From Clostridia bacterium (GTDB taxonomy: Bacteria > Bacillota_A > Clostridia > Christensenellales > Aristaeellaceae), in the NCBI GenBank assembly GCA_017399225.1, contig JAFQEB010000014.1, positions 5,338-69,337 on the forward strand: a DNA stretch of 64,000 bases. Reading direction: 5' to 3'. The position numbers and the translations under genes are program-made. A model generated the notes under the pieces. That model was not told the origin of the DNA. It worked only from the letters and a program-made list of their open reading frames with translations, and made no database searches. Positions 7,675 through 15,978 of the stretch are shown here, in pieces (the stretch's first letter is position 1; each line of letters starts with the position of its first letter).

Positions 7675-8009
7675 GGCAGGGTCCCTCCTTCTCTCTGATA
7701 AACGGCAACGCGCCCCGGCTCGATGCCCAGCAGGGCAGAAACGGCGGAGGTCAGGCGCAGCTGCACGGCGATATCGCCTGCTCCCTGGGCTACCACGACC
7801 GCGCCGCAGGGGACGCTTTCCTCATAATAAACGGCGACCTCGACTGCGCCTGCGCCCGCCATGGAGGACAGCACGCTGCTGATACGTTCCTCCTCCGTGG
7901 CGGCAGGGCTTTCCCTGCCAAGCAGGAGGCAAAGGATTACGCAGACGCCCAGCGCAGCCAGCAGCCAGCCGTCCTTTCGCAGGTATTCACGGATCCTTTC
8001 ATGATTCAT
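7671..8009 (-). CDS. spoIIIAG: Stage III sporulation protein AG, minimal form
   Basis: 112 residues against about 200-230 in Bacillus and Clostridium. An N-terminal helix (GWLLAALGVCVILCLLLG) is followed by the ring-building fold: EERISSVLSSMAGAGAVEVAVYYEE, then at once CGAVVVAQGAGDIAVQLRL and ALLGIEPGRVAVYQ. In the known SpoIIIAG a long insertion (the beta-triangle of the 30-fold ring) lies between the first strand and the VVVAxGA block; it is missing here. The start is ATG 8009, overlapping spoIIIAF by 4 nt. The family assignment is firm because of order and motifs; the loss is discussed as a finding. Confidence 0.88.
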   Translation of the reverse strand: MNHERIREYLRKDGWLLAALGVCVILCLLLGRESPAATEEERISSVLSSMAGAGAVEVAVYYEESVPCGAVVVAQGAGDIAVQLRLTSAVSALLGIEPGRVAVYQREGGTLP

Positions 8010-8290
8010 TGCAACGCCTCCAAAGCAGGGTAAAGCGTTCCGGAAGCCTCCTGGGCGGCCTGTTCGAGGCTTGCGCCGGTGGGGCAGAGCAGCGTGTCCG
8101 GCGCTGCCACTTCCGGCAGGGAAAACCCGGCGGTCTCCAGCAGCTGACTGACGCCGTCCATCCAGCACAGCAGCATCAGCAATCCGACGACCATGCCCGC
8201 CGTCCTGCGCATCGTGCCCTCCGGCAGGAGCGTCATCAGCAGACCCGCGGTCAGGGAGAGCGCAGCAAAGCTCTTCAGCAGGGACATCAT
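8006..8290 (-). CDS. spoIIIAF: Stage III sporulation protein AF, truncated form
   Basis: 94 residues (B. subtilis 206). The N-terminal half has the two membrane helices and the typical LLPEGTMRRTAGMVVGLLMLL block of SpoIIIAF. The C-terminal intermembrane ring-building domain of the family is absent: after about 40 low-complexity residues the frame stops and spoIIIAG starts within the stop codon. GGAG lies 8 nt before the ATG at 8290. I see no sign of a frameshift that would restore the missing domain in another frame. Confidence 0.8.
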   Translation of the reverse strand: MMSLLKSFAALSLTAGLLMTLLPEGTMRRTAGMVVGLLMLLCWMDGVSQLLETAGFSLPEVAAPDTLLCPTGASLEQAAQEASGTLYPALEALQ

Positions 8291-8305
8291 CGCTTTGGCT
8301 CCTTT

Positions 8306-9418
8306 CTATCTGAGCATCATGGTCATGCCGCTCACGGCGATCAGCTGGGCGATGAGCATCAAAAACATCGCAGCCGCGCAGAGCTGGATGATGAACAGCA
8401 GCATCAGCACCCGGCCAAAGTCATGGATGCAGCCCGACAGCGGCCCGTCTGAAACCGGTTGCATCAGCGCGGAGGCGAGGCGGTACATCATTGCGGAAAC
8501 GAGCGTCTGGCAAAGGGGCGACATGGCGTAGGAGGCGATGAGCATCAGCCCCGTTACGCCCAGCGCGCCCTGCACCAGCATACCCGAGCCAACCAGGGTA
8601 TCCACCGTATCAGCGAACAGGCCGCCGACCACGGGGATGAAGTTGCTCAGGGCGTATTTGGCCGTCCGGAGCGTGACGCCGTCCAGTGCGGCTGCGGTGA
8701 CGGCCCGGGTCGTCAGCACGCCGATGAACACCGTAAAGCATATGCCCAGCGACCAGGTGGCGCAGCTCTGCACAAAGGACGCCAGCCGCTGCAGGCGGAG
8801 CCCGTCGCCAAGATGGCAGAGCATGGTGAGGATCGCGCCGGCCGTCGCCAGAGGTACCGTGACCTCGCAGATGAGGGTCGTCATGGCGCTGGCTGAAGCC
8901 ACGACGGCGGGCTGCATCAGTGCCGAGCCGCTGGAGCCGCCCACGGCTGCCATCATCGTCAGCAGCAGCGGAAACAGACCCTGCATCCCCTCGGACATCC
9001 GCCGTACGGCGCTTGTGGCCAGGGTAATATGCTCGGTCAGGTCCTGGGTGAGAAAGACGCATACACAAAGCTGGCATACGACCTTGCCGGCGCTGCTGCC
9101 CTTGCCGCTCAGGCGGCGCAGCAGGCTCCACAGCATCGCGGGGGCCATCAGGCGCGTCAGCCGCCACAGGCTCGTGCGTGCGGCCCGGAGCAGCCCGGAG
9201 GCGATCAGCTCCAGCACGGCGTCAAAATCCAGCGTCACTTCGCCCCGGGCGATGGCTGCCAGCGTGCTGCGGAAGCCGCCGGTGGCCGCAAAGGGATCGG
9301 TCTGCCCCAGCGAGGCCTCCAGCGCGCCGACGTCCAGGCCGCTGACGATCTGCCCGACGCCCTCCGTCAGCGTTTCGCAGCGACCGGGGGCGGGCAGCAG
9401 CAACAGCAGTACGATCAG
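8306..9418 (-). CDS. spoIIIAE: Stage III sporulation protein AE
   Basis: A polytopic membrane protein of about 370 residues with a cleavable-looking leader (LIVLLLLLPAPGRC) followed by at least six hydrophobic segments and the conserved family blocks LFPLLLTMMAAVGG, LSNFIPVVGGLFADTVDTL and SPLCQTLVSAMMYRLASALMQP. SpoIIIAE is an essential integral part of the mother-cell channel. The start is unclear: no ATG or GTG lies in frame near the expected position. A CTG at 9418 overlaps the spoIIIAD stop (CTGA, like the usual ATGA), and a TTG lies at 9403. I give the CTG; translation is probably coupled to spoIIIAD. Confidence 0.85.
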   Translation of the reverse strand: MIVLLLLLPAPGRCETLTEGVGQIVSGLDVGALEASLGQTDPFAATGGFRSTLAAIARGEVTLDFDAVLELIASGLLRAARTSLWRLTRLMAPAMLWSLLRRLSGKGSSAGKVVCQLCVCVFLTQDLTEHITLATSAVRRMSEGMQGLFPLLLTMMAAVGGSSGSALMQPAVVASASAMTTLICEVTVPLATAGAILTMLCHLGDGLRLQRLASFVQSCATWSLGICFTVFIGVLTTRAVTAAALDGVTLRTAKYALSNFIPVVGGLFADTVDTLVGSGMLVQGALGVTGLMLIASYAMSPLCQTLVSAMMYRLASALMQPVSDGPLSGCIHDFGRVLMLLFIIQLCAAAMFLMLIAQLIAVSGMTMMLR

Positions 9419-9801
9419 ACAGAGAGCGACATGATCTGCGTGAGGAGCGATCGCATGAAGGGCAGCGCCAGCGCGATGAGCATCACGCGTCCTGCCAGCT
9501 CCACCTTCATGGCGAGGCCTTCTTCGCCCGCGTCGCGGCAGGTCTGGGCGGAGAAGTCCATCAGCAGGCTGATCCCGCCCACCTTCAGCAGCTGCGTCAT
9601 ATAGCCGTCCGGTACGCCGCCGGCGCGGGCGATGTCCGCAATGCCCCCGATGGCCTGCTGGAGCGTCGGCGTCAGCATCCAGGCCAGGAGAGCCCCGCCG
9701 CCAAGGGCAAGCGCGAGGCCTGCCTCGGGCCGCATCCTGCGCAGCAGCATGGCCATCAGGGCGGCGCAGACCGCAAAGCCGGCCAGCTTTACATAATCCA
9801 T
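9415..9801 (-). CDS. spoIIIAD: Stage III sporulation protein AD
   Basis: 128 residues, the normal length. It is a small integral membrane protein with helices at VKLAGFAVCAALMAMLL, GLALALGGGALLAWML and near the C-terminus, and the family signature GVPDGYMTQLLKVGGISLLMDFSAQTCRDAGE around residues 63-93. It lies between spoIIIAC (12-nt gap) and spoIIIAE (overlapping) in the usual gene order and belongs to the mother-cell side of the channel. Confidence 0.93.
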   Translation of the reverse strand: MDYVKLAGFAVCAALMAMLLRRMRPEAGLALALGGGALLAWMLTPTLQQAIGGIADIARAGGVPDGYMTQLLKVGGISLLMDFSAQTCRDAGEEGLAMKVELAGRVMLIALALPFMRSLLTQIMSLSV

Positions 9802-9813
9802 TCAGCCGCACCG

Positions 9814-10011
9814 TCAGTAGAGCTGGAAGATCGTCCGGACGCTGGTGAACAGCTCTGCAAGCAGATTCACCACCATCAGCAGTACGATCGCCAGTCCGGC
9901 GATGGTTGCCAGATTGGCCAGCTCGCTGCGGCCCGAGCCGGCCAGAACTGCGGATACCACCGTTGTAAGAATGCCGATCCCGGCAATTTGGAACAGGAGC
10001 TCCAGCTGCAT
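9814..10011 (-). CDS. spoIIIAC: Stage III sporulation protein AC
   Basis: 65 residues from ATG 10011 (MQLELLFQIAGIGILTTVV), the normal size of this two-helix membrane protein. A longer in-frame ORF to 10086 overlaps spoIIIAB and adds a charged N-terminus unlike the family, so the shorter start was taken. The second helix (LATIAGLAIVLLMVVNLLAELF) carries the typical LAGLxIVL pattern. Confidence 0.92.
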   Translation of the reverse strand: MQLELLFQIAGIGILTTVVSAVLAGSGRSELANLATIAGLAIVLLMVVNLLAELFTSVRTIFQLY

Positions 10012-10031
10012 TTGTCCAATCCTCCGTGGGG

Positions 10032-10526
10032 TCATAGTAGCAAGAGTGTCAGGCAGGCGCCGCCGGTCCAGCCAAGGGTCTGCCACAGGCGTGCATCCCG
10101 GTCGGCGCGCGCCTGCGCCTGCGAGGCGGTCAGGGCAAGCTCACGGGCGCATTGCTCCACGGCGAGAAGGCGGCTGGAGAGGCTGCCGCGGCTCAGGCCG
10201 GAAAACATGCGGCATAGGGCTGTCCGCTCTGTGCAGGGGGGACAGAGCTGTCCGAAGACCTCCTCCAGCGCCGCCATGGGGGTGCGGGTCAGATGTTCGG
10301 CGACCTCCCGCATCAGCCGGTCGGGCATGAGATCGGGTGAATCGGCTGCTGTGGTCAGCGCTTCGGGCAGGGATGCGGTCTTTTCGCCGAGAATGAGGGC
10401 GAGCTGCTTCAGCAGAGTCTCCCATCGGCGGAGACGGGCGGCTTCTGCCTTCATTCCTGCAGCCCGCCTCAGGCCGCCCAGGCCGCACAGGAGCCCCGCC
10501 ATCACGGCCAGAACGGCTCTGGTCAT
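10032..10526 (-). CDS. spoIIIAB: Stage III sporulation protein AB
   Basis: 164 residues, close to the 171 of B. subtilis. An N-terminal helix anchors it (VLAVMAGLLCGLGGL), a mostly helical domain faces the intermembrane space or cytoplasm, and a C-terminal hydrophobic tail ends the protein (GGACLTLLLL). The middle resembles GspF-type secretion proteins, as known for the family. It overlaps the spoIIIAA stop by 4 nt. Confidence 0.92.
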   Translation of the reverse strand: MTRAVLAVMAGLLCGLGGLRRAAGMKAEAARLRRWETLLKQLALILGEKTASLPEALTTAADSPDLMPDRLMREVAEHLTRTPMAALEEVFGQLCPPCTERTALCRMFSGLSRGSLSSRLLAVEQCARELALTASQAQARADRDARLWQTLGWTGGACLTLLLL

Positions 10527-11449
10527 GTGCTTTCCACCGGGCTTCCGTTGCGGTCATATACGGCGTCGATCTGCCCTCCGCCTTCCTCTGCAAGCACTGC
10601 ATAGCAGTCGAAGGCCCGGCGGGCCATGAGGGCAGCCAGGGCTGGGCGGGCAGCGACCTCCTTCAGGCTGCCGCCGTGGACGGAGGCACAAACGGCCGCG
10701 CCGCAGGCCATGGCGTCAAGCACACAGGCGGCGTCCTCGCTGCCGGAAAGCTCGTCTGTCACGATGAGCTGCGGGCTCATGGCGCGGATCAGCCAGGGAA
10801 CTGCCTGTGCTTTGGGCATTCCGTCCAGCACATCGGCGGATCGCCCCACGTCCAGCTGCGGGACGCCCCTGACGCAGGCGGCCAGCTCGCCCCGTTCGTC
10901 GATGACGGCCGTCTGTACTGCTTTTCCGCTGCCGGACAGCTGCCGGGAGATATCCCGCAGCAGACTCGTCTTGCCGCTGCCCGGTACGCCGATGATCAGC
11001 GCGCTTGCGGGGCGGCCGTTTCGGTGCAGCAGGGGAATGAGGGCGTCCGCTGCGCCCGGCCACTGGGCGGCAATGCGGATGCAGAGGGAGCCGATATCCG
11101 CAAGCACGGGCTGATCCCCTGTAAATACCACCCGTCCGCAAAGCCCCATGCGGTGCCCACCCTGAAGGGTCAGATACCCCTGGCCGGTCTCCTCCGTCCG
11201 GGCGTAGAGGCTGTGCCCGGAGAGCGCCTCTGCCAGCGCTTCAAGCTGATGCTGATCGGGCTGCCAGTCAAGGGAAGCGACGCGCGTGGCCGTCCGCATC
11301 ACCGTCGGCCTGTCCGCCCGGATGCGGATCTCCCGCAGCTCGCCCGGCTGCATCAGCTCCAGCTCCCTTTGCACCTGCTCGGGAAAAAAGGGGGAAAGGA
11401 AGTCACGCGTTTCCTCCCATGTCATGTGCATATCCTCCTGCTCATTCAA
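10523..11449 (-). CDS. spoIIIAA: Stage III sporulation protein AA, AAA+ ATPase
   Basis: 308 residues (B. subtilis 307). The Walker A motif is GVPGSGKTS near residue 150 and Walker B-like LIVTDELSG near residue 228, typical of the SpoIIIAA secretion ATPases. The N-terminal part (RRIRADRPTVMR type block) and HGGSLKEV near the end match the family. It is a soluble ATPase thought to drive the SpoIIIA-SpoIIQ channel. Its start overlaps the L,D-transpeptidase stop by 8 nt, so the two are very likely cotranscribed. The ATG at 11449 and an inner ATG at 11431 are both possible. Confidence 0.95.
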   Translation of the reverse strand: MNEQEDMHMTWEETRDFLSPFFPEQVQRELELMQPGELREIRIRADRPTVMRTATRVASLDWQPDQHQLEALAEALSGHSLYARTEETGQGYLTLQGGHRMGLCGRVVFTGDQPVLADIGSLCIRIAAQWPGAADALIPLLHRNGRPASALIIGVPGSGKTSLLRDISRQLSGSGKAVQTAVIDERGELAACVRGVPQLDVGRSADVLDGMPKAQAVPWLIRAMSPQLIVTDELSGSEDAACVLDAMACGAAVCASVHGGSLKEVAARPALAALMARRAFDCYAVLAEEGGGQIDAVYDRNGSPVEST

Positions 11450-12098
11450 ATAAGGTGATGCCCAGCGCCTGGTAGAGCGCCCAGTCCACCAGCCCGTTGG
11501 GGGAGAGTCCGTAGGCGCTGCGGGCAGCGTCCACGGCCCTTTGCGTGCCCTCGCCGAAGATGCCGTCCGGCCAGCCGGAGTAAAACCCCAGTGCCTTCAA
11601 TTTCCGCTGCACGGCCCGCACCATGCTGGAACGGTCGCCGTTCTTCAGCATCCGGAGCGCGCCGCCAAGCTCGCCGTAGGGGCCGCACTCGATGATCACC
11701 GTCGTCCCGTTGGGGACGAGGGCGAAAAGTTCCTCTGCATCCCTGACCTTCATGCGGATGCAGCCGTGGGATGCGTCGTATCCGATGGACTCAGGCTTGT
11801 TCGTGCCGTGGATGCCGAAATTCCCCCAGGGGACGTTGAGCCCCAGAAAGCAGGTGCCGAAGCCGCCCATCTCGCCGCTGAAACGGTGGGTGATGGCAAA
11901 TACGCCGATGGGGGAGGGCGTATCCCAGGCGCCGGTGGCCACCGTGTAGGTGCGTATGAGCTCATCCTCCCGCCACAGGGTCAGACGCTTCTGCTCCACA
12001 TCGATATGGATGACGTATTCGCTCTGCCCTGCTGCGGCGCAGCGTACGGACAGGATCAGCGCGAGGAGGGAGAAAAGGACGATCTGTTTTCTGATCAT
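11442..12098 (-). CDS. Secreted L,D-transpeptidase (YkuD) with peptidoglycan-binding domain
   Basis: 218 residues from ATG 12098. A signal peptide (MIRKQIVLFSLLALILSVRCAAA) leads to a YkuD catalytic domain with the motif GIHGTN...SHGCIRM, giving His97, His111 and catalytic Cys113. Residues 150-215 form a PG_binding_1 repeat (MVRAVQRKLKALGFYSG...GEGTQRAV). Such enzymes make 3-3 cross-links in peptidoglycan. The gene overlaps spoIIIAA by 8 nt and carries a sigma-E-like promoter upstream, so I infer a role in mother-cell-made spore peptidoglycan. A longer upstream frame lacks family similarity and was not used. Confidence 0.92.
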   Translation of the reverse strand: MIRKQIVLFSLLALILSVRCAAAGQSEYVIHIDVEQKRLTLWREDELIRTYTVATGAWDTPSPIGVFAITHRFSGEMGGFGTCFLGLNVPWGNFGIHGTNKPESIGYDASHGCIRMKVRDAEELFALVPNGTTVIIECGPYGELGGALRMLKNGDRSSMVRAVQRKLKALGFYSGWPDGIFGEGTQRAVDAARSAYGLSPNGLVDWALYQALGITLFE

Positions 12099-12130
12099 CT
12101 CCCATGCCTCCCCTCCGCGCTTGTGTGATA

Positions 12131-12159
12131 AAGCTATGTCCTGTCGCTGGAAAAGATAC
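12131..12159 (-). promoter_or_regulatory. Candidate sigma-E promoter for ykuD-spoIIIA
   Basis: On the minus strand GTATCTTT (12152-12159) is followed after 13 nt by CATAGCTT (12131-12138). The sigma-E consensus is about ATATTT - 13/14 nt - CATACAnT; the CATA core and spacing fit, the rest is imperfect. B. subtilis spoIIIA is sigma-E controlled, which supports the call. Confidence 0.5.
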
Positions 12160-12217
12160 CTGTATGTGTGGCCGTAAAAAAGATGCACAAATTGTGTCAA
12201 AAACCTCCCTGTTCGTC

Positions 12218-12246
12218 TTGAAAAGAATACGTCCAATTGGTATAAT
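12218..12246 (+). promoter_or_regulatory. Sigma-A promoter for the 5'-nucleotidase
   Basis: TTGAAA (12218-12223), 17-nt spacer, TATAAT (12241-12246), about 45 bp upstream of the ATG. Near-consensus, fitting the strong codon bias of the gene. Confidence 0.85.
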
Positions 12247-12291
12247 GTACCTGGCAACTGATTCCCCAAAGAACAAAAGGAGGAATTCACC

Positions 12292-13953
12292 ATGAAGAAG
12301 TTTCTTGCGCTGCTCCTGTCCGCGATGATGCTGCTTGGCTGCACCGCGATGGCAGAGGAAGCCGCCCCCGCAGGCCTGACGAAGAACATCGTCATCCTGT
12401 TCACCTCCGACGTGCACGCCGGTCTGGATCAGGGCTGGGGCTACACCGGCCTGGCCGCTGTCCGTGACAGCTACGCGCTGAACAACCACGTTGTCCTGGT
12501 GGACAATGGCGACGCCATCCAGGGCGAGACCATCGGCACCATGACCGACGGCAAGGCGCTGGTCGAGCTGATGAACGTGGTCGGCTATGACGTGGCTGTG
12601 CCCGGCAACCATGAGTACGACTACGGCATGGACAACTTCCTGTCCCTGGCCAATGACGTCGCTCAGTACCCCTATGTTTCCGCCAACTTTGTTTACAACG
12701 ACGAGCCCGTCTTCGCCCCCTACATCATCAAGGAGTTTGAAGGCGTGAAGGTCGGCTTCGTGGGCGTCACCACCCCCAAGACCATCACCTCCTCCACCCC
12801 CACCTACTTCCAGGATGAGAATGGCAACTACGTCTACGGCTTCTGCCAGGATGATACCGGCGCGAAGTTCTACGCTGCCATCCAGTCTGCGGTGGACGCT
12901 GCCCGCGCTGAGGGCGCCCAGTACGTCATCATCTGCGGCCACCTGGGCACCGAGGAGACCTGCGAGCCCTACACCTCCATCGACGTGATCTACAACGTCT
13001 CCGGCATCGACGCTGTGCTGGACGGCCATGCCCATGAGGTCATGCCCTCCAACGTCGTCACCGGTAAGGACGGCAAGGAAGTCGTCCGCGTTGCCTGCGG
13101 CACCAAGCTGGAGAACATCGGCGTGCTGACCATCGCTCCCGACGGCGCCGTCTCCGGTGAGCTGCTGACCTGGAAGAACTCCGCTTCTCCCGCTGAGCTG
13201 TTCCAGCTGACCGGCCCCGTGGCTGACGCCTGCGATGCCAAGATCGCTGAGCTGGAAGTGGTTCGTCAGACCGTTGTGGCCCGCACCGAAACCACCCTGC
13301 ACATCTACGATCCCGAAGCGACCGACGTGCGCATCATCCGCAACGCCGAGACCAACCTGGGCGACCTGTGTGCCGACGCTTACCGTGCGATGTCCGGCGC
13401 TGACGTGGCCTTCGTCAACGGCGGCGGCATCCGTGCCCAGATCCCTGCCGGTGATATCACCCTGGATCAGATCTTCTCCGTCCATCCTTTCGGCAATGTG
13501 ATGTGCATGGTCGAGGTGAACGGCCAGCAGATCCTGGACGCTCTGGAGTGGGGCGCCCGCAACAACCCCGGTGAGAACGGCGGCTTCCTGCAGGTCTCCG
13601 GTCTGACCTACGAGATCCATACCTATGTGCCCTCCGCCTGCACCTCTGACGAGAACGGCATGTTCACCGGCGTGACCGGCGAATACCGCGTCAAGAACGT
13701 CACCGTTGGCGGCGAGCCCCTGGACGTCAACAAGACCTACACCCTCGCTTCCCACAACTACATGCTCAAGTCCGCCGGTGACGGCTACGCCATGTTCGCT
13801 GGCGCCAAGCTCCTCATCGACGAGACCCTGATCGACAACCAGGTCCTCATTACCTACATCACCACCGAGCTGGGCGGCGTTGTGGGCGAGGAGTACTCCG
13901 ATCCCTACGGCCAGGGCCGTATCATCGGCGTGCCCGAGGCTCCTGCCCAGTAA
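12292..13953 (+). CDS. Exported bifunctional metallophosphatase / 5'-nucleotidase
   Basis: 553 residues of the UshA/CpdB/YfkN group, which hydrolyse nucleotides or sugar nucleotides outside the cell to salvage nucleosides and phosphate. The leader MKKFLALLLSAMMLLGCTAMA has a lipobox LLGC, so it is probably a lipoprotein, although a signal-peptidase I site (AMA) is also possible. Metallophosphatase motifs are TSDVHAG, GDAIQGE, GNHEYDYG and GHAHEVMP; the C-terminal substrate domain has [22 protein letters not shown] precedes the ATG. Codons are strongly biased to C-ending forms, suggesting high expression. It is monocistronic between its own promoter and terminator. Confidence 0.92.
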   Translation: MKKFLALLLSAMMLLGCTAMAEEAAPAGLTKNIVILFTSDVHAGLDQGWGYTGLAAVRDSYALNNHVVLVDNGDAIQGETIGTMTDGKALVELMNVVGYDVAVPGNHEYDYGMDNFLSLANDVAQYPYVSANFVYNDEPVFAPYIIKEFEGVKVGFVGVTTPKTITSSTPTYFQDENGNYVYGFCQDDTGAKFYAAIQSAVDAARAEGAQYVIICGHLGTEETCEPYTSIDVIYNVSGIDAVLDGHAHEVMPSNVVTGKDGKEVVRVACGTKLENIGVLTIAPDGAVSGELLTWKNSASPAELFQLTGPVADACDAKIAELEVVRQTVVARTETTLHIYDPEATDVRIIRNAETNLGDLCADAYRAMSGADVAFVNGGGIRAQIPAGDITLDQIFSVHPFGNVMCMVEVNGQQILDALEWGARNNPGENGGFLQVSGLTYEIHTYVPSACTSDENGMFTGVTGEYRVKNVTVGGEPLDVNKTYTLASHNYMLKSAGDGYAMFAGAKLLIDETLIDNQVLITYITTELGGVVGEEYSDPYGQGRIIGVPEAPAQ

Positions 13954-13971
13954 ACATCAAAATACCAGTCA

Positions 13972-14004
13972 GGCCCTCCGTCCATCCGGACGGAGGGCCT
14001 TCGC
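13972..14004 (+). terminator. Terminator of the 5'-nucleotidase gene
   Basis: A perfect 12-bp stem (GGCCCTCCGTCC / GGACGGAGGGCC, 4-nt loop) followed by TTCGCTT, 18 nt after the stop codon. The T tract is modest. Confidence 0.8.
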
Positions 14005-14121
14005 TTGTCAAAAACCAACCTGTTCCGTCAAGGACACAGAGGAACAAGGGCGGGAGAAGAATGTCACAAACACGTCTCCTGAAGTGTCATTATTAGTAAA
14101 AGATGCTTCGGGAGGTGTGTT

Positions 14122-15978
14122 ATGCGAGCAACGTTGGCAAAACTGCACCGTCACGGGCGACGCTTTCTACTGCTGTTTGCAGCGCTGATGATGGCCATGC
14201 TGCTCTGGTTGCTGACGGGCCAGGTATACCTGCAGACGGTGGCGAGTGCGCAGCGAATCGAACGGGAATCTATGACCCTGGCGGTAGAGCGGTCTCCCTG
14301 GCAGGCGGAGAAGCACGAGAAGGGTTATGCGGCGCTGGTGCGACAGGAGCTTGATGCCGCGCGGATCGGACAGGCGCTGGCGTCTCCTGCGGTGAAGCAG
14401 ATCCATTCCGGCAGGAGCTTTGCAGGATGGGCAGCAGGCGTCGAACCGGTGGTTCCGAAAACCCATGAAGCTCTGTGGCGGGCCTCCGGGAATTACCTGA
14501 ATGCTGAGAATACAGCGGCCTTTGCGGTGCGGGTGAACACAATTGAGATCCTACCCGGCTCCCGCGGAAAGATCATTGACGGGCAGGTGCAGCTGCTCCA
14601 TTACGACGTGTATCTGCTGGACGCGGAGGTAACACGGGTGCTGTCGCTGAATACGGGCTATGCTGCCCCGGAACGAATCCAGGTGCACGGCTGGCTGGTC
14701 GAGCCGGATGGCAGCATCCCCTTCAAAACGGGCGGCGAGTACATTGTCATTGGCCGGTATGAACCTGCACAGCCGGAGATGATCGTATCCGGGATCAGCA
14801 AGGGCAGCATGGATTATGCCTTCAGGAACGCCGAAGGCTTTCATGGTCTGCTCCGGCTGGAGATGGACGGCTACCGTGGAGATGAGAACATCTGGCAGGA
14901 TGAACGGGGCAACTGGCGGCTGCTCGAAAGCCAGCAGGCGGCCTATCCGCTTTACATGCCGGCGGGGGATGAACGTCTGCCGGCAATGCTTGAGCTGGTG
15001 CGTTTCAACCGGGAATTGCTATGGGTCACCGGTGTGGATGACGTTCGGGCGATCCGTTTGTTCGCCCAGGGGGATGCGCAGGTCATGGATGGTAGGATGC
15101 TGACGGTCGGGGAGTGCCGCGAGGGTGCGAGAATCTGCATGATCAGCGATACCCTGGCGGCAGCGAACGGCCTGAGCGTGGGTCAGGAGCTGTGTTTGTC
15201 CCTGCATGAGACGGATTTTTTTGAAGACGCCAGCCTGACGGGCAGCCACACCAAGCTGCAGCAGATTTTTCCTTTGCCGCAGCGGAGCGAAGAAATCACA
15301 TATACCATTGCGGGAATCTACCATACCGTTGAATGGACGGAGATACGTCATGGATTTTCGCCCAACACGGTTTTTGTGCCACAATCGTCCCTGCCGGCGG
15401 GCGGGGCAGAGGGCGTTGCCTATGCTGATAGTGTGATCCTTCATAACGGTATGCAGGAGCAGTTCCTTCTGGATGCTGAGGCGGCCGGACTGCCTGCGGA
15501 TGCATTCACCATCATCGAAGACGGATATTCGGCCTGTATGGCCAGCCTGGGTGCGATGCGTAAGGATACAGCGGCAGCCTGGACGGCTGCAGCCTTCGTG
15601 AATGCTATCGCCTCGGTTTCGGCGGTGTACCTTGTGGCAGTTCAGCTGCGGAAGGATGCGGTGATCATGCGGCAGGTTGGCGCATCAGCTCTTCATGTGC
15701 AGCGGTATATGCTGGGGTGTATGCTGCCGGTGGTGCTGCTTTCGGCTGCTGAGGCGTATGGCGTGTGCTGCATGATCTGTCCGGAGCTGATCGAGGCGGT
15801 ATCGGGCTGGTATACCATGGCACCTCCCGCGTTCTCCAACCTGACAGACACCAGCGACCTGCTGCGGACCGGGATAATGCCATCCCCGCCGCTTTGGAGT
15901 GTTGGCGCGGCAGCGCTGCCGGCACTTGGTTCGGCACTGCTGCTGACCCTGACCCATGCAGGAGGTGAACGATCATGA
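14122..15978 (+). CDS. ABC transporter permease, FtsX-like, large
   Basis: 618 residues. One helix at the N-terminus (RRFLLLFAALMMAMLLWLLTG) is followed by roughly 430 extracellular residues, then three C-terminal helices (AAAFVNAIASVSAVYLVAV, YMLGCMLPVVLLSAAEAYG and AALPALGSALLLTL). This is the FtsX/MacB layout. The block LVAVQLRKDAVIMRQVGAS is the FtsX signature, where family members have RRREIGLLRALGAS. It overlaps the next permease by 4 nt and forms an operon with it and the ATPase. The substrate is unknown; no two-component system or peptide gene is next to it. Codon usage is less C-rich than in neighbouring genes. Confidence 0.85.
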   Translation: MRATLAKLHRHGRRFLLLFAALMMAMLLWLLTGQVYLQTVASAQRIERESMTLAVERSPWQAEKHEKGYAALVRQELDAARIGQALASPAVKQIHSGRSFAGWAAGVEPVVPKTHEALWRASGNYLNAENTAAFAVRVNTIEILPGSRGKIIDGQVQLLHYDVYLLDAEVTRVLSLNTGYAAPERIQVHGWLVEPDGSIPFKTGGEYIVIGRYEPAQPEMIVSGISKGSMDYAFRNAEGFHGLLRLEMDGYRGDENIWQDERGNWRLLESQQAAYPLYMPAGDERLPAMLELVRFNRELLWVTGVDDVRAIRLFAQGDAQVMDGRMLTVGECREGARICMISDTLAAANGLSVGQELCLSLHETDFFEDASLTGSHTKLQQIFPLPQRSEEITYTIAGIYHTVEWTEIRHGFSPNTVFVPQSSLPAGGAEGVAYADSVILHNGMQEQFLLDAEAAGLPADAFTIIEDGYSACMASLGAMRKDTAAAWTAAAFVNAIASVSAVYLVAVQLRKDAVIMRQVGASALHVQRYMLGCMLPVVLLSAAEAYGVCCMICPELIEAVSGWYTMAPPAFSNLTDTSDLLRTGIMPSPPLWSVGAAALPALGSALLLTLTHAGGERS

